NCBI GenBank assembly: GCA_964480425.1
Contig: CAYZPY010000020.1
Location: forward strand, 1-25,346
DNA: 25,346 nt
Direction: 5' to 3'
From: CAYYMD01 sp964480425
GTDB lineage: Bacteria; Planctomycetota; Phycisphaerae; SM23-33
A program made the position numbers and the translations under genes. The notes under the pieces are model-generated. The model had not been told where the DNA came from and ran no database searches. It worked only from the letters and a program-made list of their open reading frames with translations. Below are positions 23,457-25,346 of this stretch, piece by piece (position 1 is the first letter of the stretch; each line of letters opens with the position of its first letter).

Positions 23457-23757
23457 ATACGGGTTTGATAAGCAGTTCGTCGCCGCACCGTTGCCACGTT
23501 CGCCATGCGGCGTCGCATCGGTCCAGCCACGCGGTCAGCAGCACTGCCGGGCGGGGGCGCATCGCGTTGAGCGTCTCGGTAAGCCCGTCGTCAGCGGCGT
23601 CGGATGCGAGTATGACCACGTCCGGTCGCCATTTTTCGGCCCGTTCGGCGGCGGGAAGGGGCGCAGATTCCCGCACGGTAAGGTGTGCGTGGGTCTGGAA
23701 GAAATTAGCGGCCTGTTGCGAGAACCGGCGATCGGGGTCGACAATAAGTACTTTCAT
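23443..23757 (-). CDS. Receiver-domain protein, truncated, lacking the phosphoacceptor Asp
   Basis: A response-regulator receiver fold starting MKVLIVDPDRRFSQQA, with a good GGAGA ribosome binding site before ATG 23757. The segment that normally ends in the phosphorylated Asp reads RPDVVILASDA, so an Ala stands at the expected position with an Asp two residues later. The conserved Lys is present in LLIKPV near the end of the domain. After about 105 codons the frame runs into antisense of the flavoprotein fragment, so the 3' end is lost. It is probably cotranscribed with the upstream amidase-like gene, 110 bp away. The true protein may have an output domain that is missing here. Confidence 0.68.
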
Positions 23758-23866
23758 TACATGTCTCCGCAAGGGCGTACTGACGTATCGATGAAGTCGC
23801 TGTAGATTGATATCGGCAGGTCGGGCGGACAGTATAAGTAAGAATTGCTTCGTGCGCCTCGGCGGC

Positions 23867-24448
23867 TCACCAGCGACCGGCAAGGAGTCTTGCCGAGAAC
23901 GCCTCGTTGGGGAACGCCACTCCGGGCGAGCCGGCCTCGGCATTGAGGTCGCTGTAGAGGTACACGCGATCGGCGGGGACGGAGAGGTTTTCCTGCAGCG
24001 TGCGGACCAGGCCCACAAGGGCGGTGAATTGCTCCCTGCTCGGCGGGCTCTGGGAGAAGTCGCCCACCAGGCAGATGCCGACGCTGTCGACGTTGAAGTT
24101 TCGCCCGGGGATCTCGGTGTGCCTTCCGCTGAGTTGTTCATTCCAGAGTTTAGTGGCGCGGACCGTTTCCCCCGTTTGCCCCCCGGGCGATACGACAAAA
24201 TGATACCTTCTGCCGTTTTGCCGGGAGATGTCGCCCGAGTGCACGATAATGTTGCGCCATTTTATCTGTTGGATCGGCACGTCGGTGTCGAATACGGCGG
24301 GTTCGCTCCTGTCGCCGGACTGGTTCGTCAGGGCGAGTGTTGTCTGGGGGGGGCTGATGGGCGCAGTTTCCATCACGATTAGGGCGATGGCACCGAAGGT
24401 CATTGCTGCAAGCAGGGCGGTCAGTATTTTAATCGTCCTTGATTCCAC
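23867..24448 (-). CDS. Membrane-anchored PGRP/amidase-like protein with altered zinc site
   Basis: A 193-residue protein with an N-terminal transmembrane anchor (about 5-26) and a domain like N-acetylmuramoyl-L-alanine amidase type 2/peptidoglycan recognition proteins. WRNIIVHSGD holds the first ligand His70; YHFVV (His83), GRH (108-110) and DSVGICLVGDFSQ (121-133) are family-typical. The final segment, usually HxDxxxxxCPG in PGRPs, reads YLYSDLNAEAGSPG, with Tyr165 and Ser174 in place of the last two zinc ligands. It may bind peptidoglycan without cleaving it. GTG 24448 is chosen because the anchor follows at once and AGG lies about ten bases upstream; the open frame to 24553 has no hydrophobic leader. 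Confidence 0.75.
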   Translation of the reverse strand: MESRTIKILTALLAAMTFGAIALIVMETAPISPPQTTLALTNQSGDRSEPAVFDTDVPIQQIKWRNIIVHSGDISRQNGRRYHFVVSPGGQTGETVRATKLWNEQLSGRHTEIPGRNFNVDSVGICLVGDFSQSPPSREQFTALVGLVRTLQENLSVPADRVYLYSDLNAEAGSPGVAFPNEAFSARLLAGRW

Positions 24449-24732
24449 TAAATGAACCTGCCTAACGCTTGTCGAGATTTTAAGCGAGCAAACGGACCGG
24501 CGCCTCGGCCGACAATAACCGCTGGATGTCCAACATAATGATGCTATCGACAAAGGGCAAGAAATTTAGCCAGAAAAACGGGAAAAATTTTATCTTCGTC
24601 TTAGCCGGCAGAAAATCGCCACCTCCTCGCCGAAGTCTCGCATTTGCAGTGGCTTGGGCGTTTGCGGAGGTGAGGTCGGATAACTCTATGGCGACTTGTT
24701 CCGCTCAAATGATGTATCTATATTCCTTAAAC
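24449..24732. other. Intergenic, nothing recognised
   Basis: 284 bp between the 3' end of the lipoprotein gene and the amidase-like gene start. A plus-strand open frame exists (from 24526) but is antisense to the lipoprotein further on and resembles nothing. No terminator stem was evident. Confidence 0.4.
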
Positions 24733-25260
24733 TTAAGGATTTGGCGTATCCCTACCGGCGCTGTGAACATGGACGGCGGGCGCCTCTGGTTCCACCTTCA
24801 AATGGAATCCATAGGAAGTTTTCGGTACGTCGAAGCATATCAAGTTGTCGTATATTTCATCTTGTTCGGCCTGACCTTCGAGAGAATACACTCCGGGCAG
24901 GAGCACGAAGGCGGCTTTCCCTTGTTTTGTTCCCGAAAGCGCAAACCCTTCTGCGGGAAATTCGTTTCCGTCGCCGTCAATTATGAGTGAGGAATCCTTT
25001 CCCAGAATCAGGTTCTCTTTTGGTGGCTGGTTGCCTGCCATGCTGTAACTGACTTTCACCAATAAGAAAACGCCTCTTTTGGGTTTTAAAATTTCGTTAA
25101 TGGTAGTTACTTCGGCTACCCGACCGATTACTTCGGCCAATCGAATTTTCCAGCCCTTACACGTATCGGGAGAATTTGCGTTTTCGTCGTTGTTTCCACA
25201 TCCGGGCAGTAATGACAAAATAGCCACGCCAACTAATATAAGAAACTTATACGACTTCAC
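24733..25260 (-). CDS. Lipoprotein, unknown function (DUF4352-like fold possible)
   Basis: A 175-residue lipoprotein: basic N-region KSYK, hydrophobic core FLILVGVAILSLL and lipobox LLPGC. The remainder is beta-strand rich, with GVFLLVKVSYSM, DSSLIIDGDGNEF and KAAFVLLPG resembling the telokin-like DUF4352 proteins that sit on bacterial surfaces. GTG 25260 is preferred: GGGAGA lies eight bases ahead and the signal peptide then starts correctly; another GTG at 25293 is open in frame. GC content (about 45% by eye) is well below neighbouring genes, hinting at later acquisition. Confidence 0.62.
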   Translation of the reverse strand: MKSYKFLILVGVAILSLLPGCGNNDENANSPDTCKGWKIRLAEVIGRVAEVTTINEILKPKRGVFLLVKVSYSMAGNQPPKENLILGKDSSLIIDGDGNEFPAEGFALSGTKQGKAAFVLLPGVYSLEGQAEQDEIYDNLICFDVPKTSYGFHLKVEPEAPAVHVHSAGRDTPNP

Positions 25261-25313
25261 CGTTTTCTTCTCCCGTGTTATTTTGAAGCTCACACTTCAC
25301 CCATCTGCAACGG

Positions 25314-25336
25314 ACCTGCCTGCCGGACAGGCAGGT
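25314..25336. repeat. Short inverted repeat at the window end
   Basis: ACCTGCCTG and its complement CAGGCAGGT flank a five-base loop CCGGA, a perfect 9-bp hairpin. Hairpins of this CCTGCCTG/CAGGCAGG type are often dispersed repeats, and contig breaks commonly occur at them. Confidence 0.5.
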
Positions 25337-25346
25337 TCTACCGGCA

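Noticed and set aside
23107..24198. Minus-strand open frame spanning the N-run
   Set aside because: It crosses the assembly gap and three unrelated genes; only the part 23443-23757 is a real receiver domain.

Overview
The window looks like chromosomal DNA of an anaerobic, planctomycete-like bacterium (Phycisphaerae or a relative), probably a metagenome-derived scaffold. This is inferred from high GC, sparse single-gene transcription units on both strands, a large membrane-anchored coiled-coil protein of planctomycete type, an actinobacterial-style inositol-phosphate synthase, and a Re-type citrate synthase, an enzyme typical of strict anaerobes. A run of ten Ns at 23250-23259 is a scaffold join.

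Layout. 1-2073: xylulokinase, then a decayed zinc-ribbon remnant. 2074-3588: a PAPS-type sulfotransferase, then mobile-element debris (an IS30-family transposase 3' end and a possible group II intron 5' end). 3589-7726: an envelope pair on the plus strand, an LtaS-like membrane phosphotransferase followed by a polytopic PMT/ArnT-like glycosyltransferase. 8165-12481: two minus-strand envelope genes, the large coiled-coil protein and an exported, extremely charged Arg/Asp/Glu/Lys-rich protein. 12621-13943: Re-citrate synthase, divergent from a small membrane protein and a YafK-like L,D-transpeptidase-fold protein. 15334-17479: purN and a solitary lipoprotein secretin. 17770-18283: a broken fusion of pieces of the two envelope genes at 3.6-7.7 kb. 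18307-23031: a minus-strand series of sugar-phosphate isomerase-like protein, NifU-like scaffold, myo-inositol-1-phosphate synthase, UbiB/ABC1 kinase and a phasin-like coiled coil. 23250 onward: the gap, a stray fragment of an NfnA/SudB-type flavoprotein fused tail-to-tail with a truncated receiver-domain gene, a PGRP/amidase-like protein and a low-GC lipoprotein.

Together the genes lean toward envelope building (LtaS-like enzyme, lipid-linked sugar transferase, sulfotransferase, YafK-like protein, degenerate amidase, secretin, inositol lipid precursor). The most notable structural observation is the fusion pseudogene. It joins the first ~67 codons of the LtaS-like gene in frame to the C-terminal third of the glycosyltransferase gene at an 11-bp repeat shared by both parents, and 230 bp of it match the intact gene without a mismatch. 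I did not find a CRISPR array, tRNA, rRNA or a recognisable defence system. I cannot claim a wholly new system, but several proteins have replaced catalytic residues and are worth checking.
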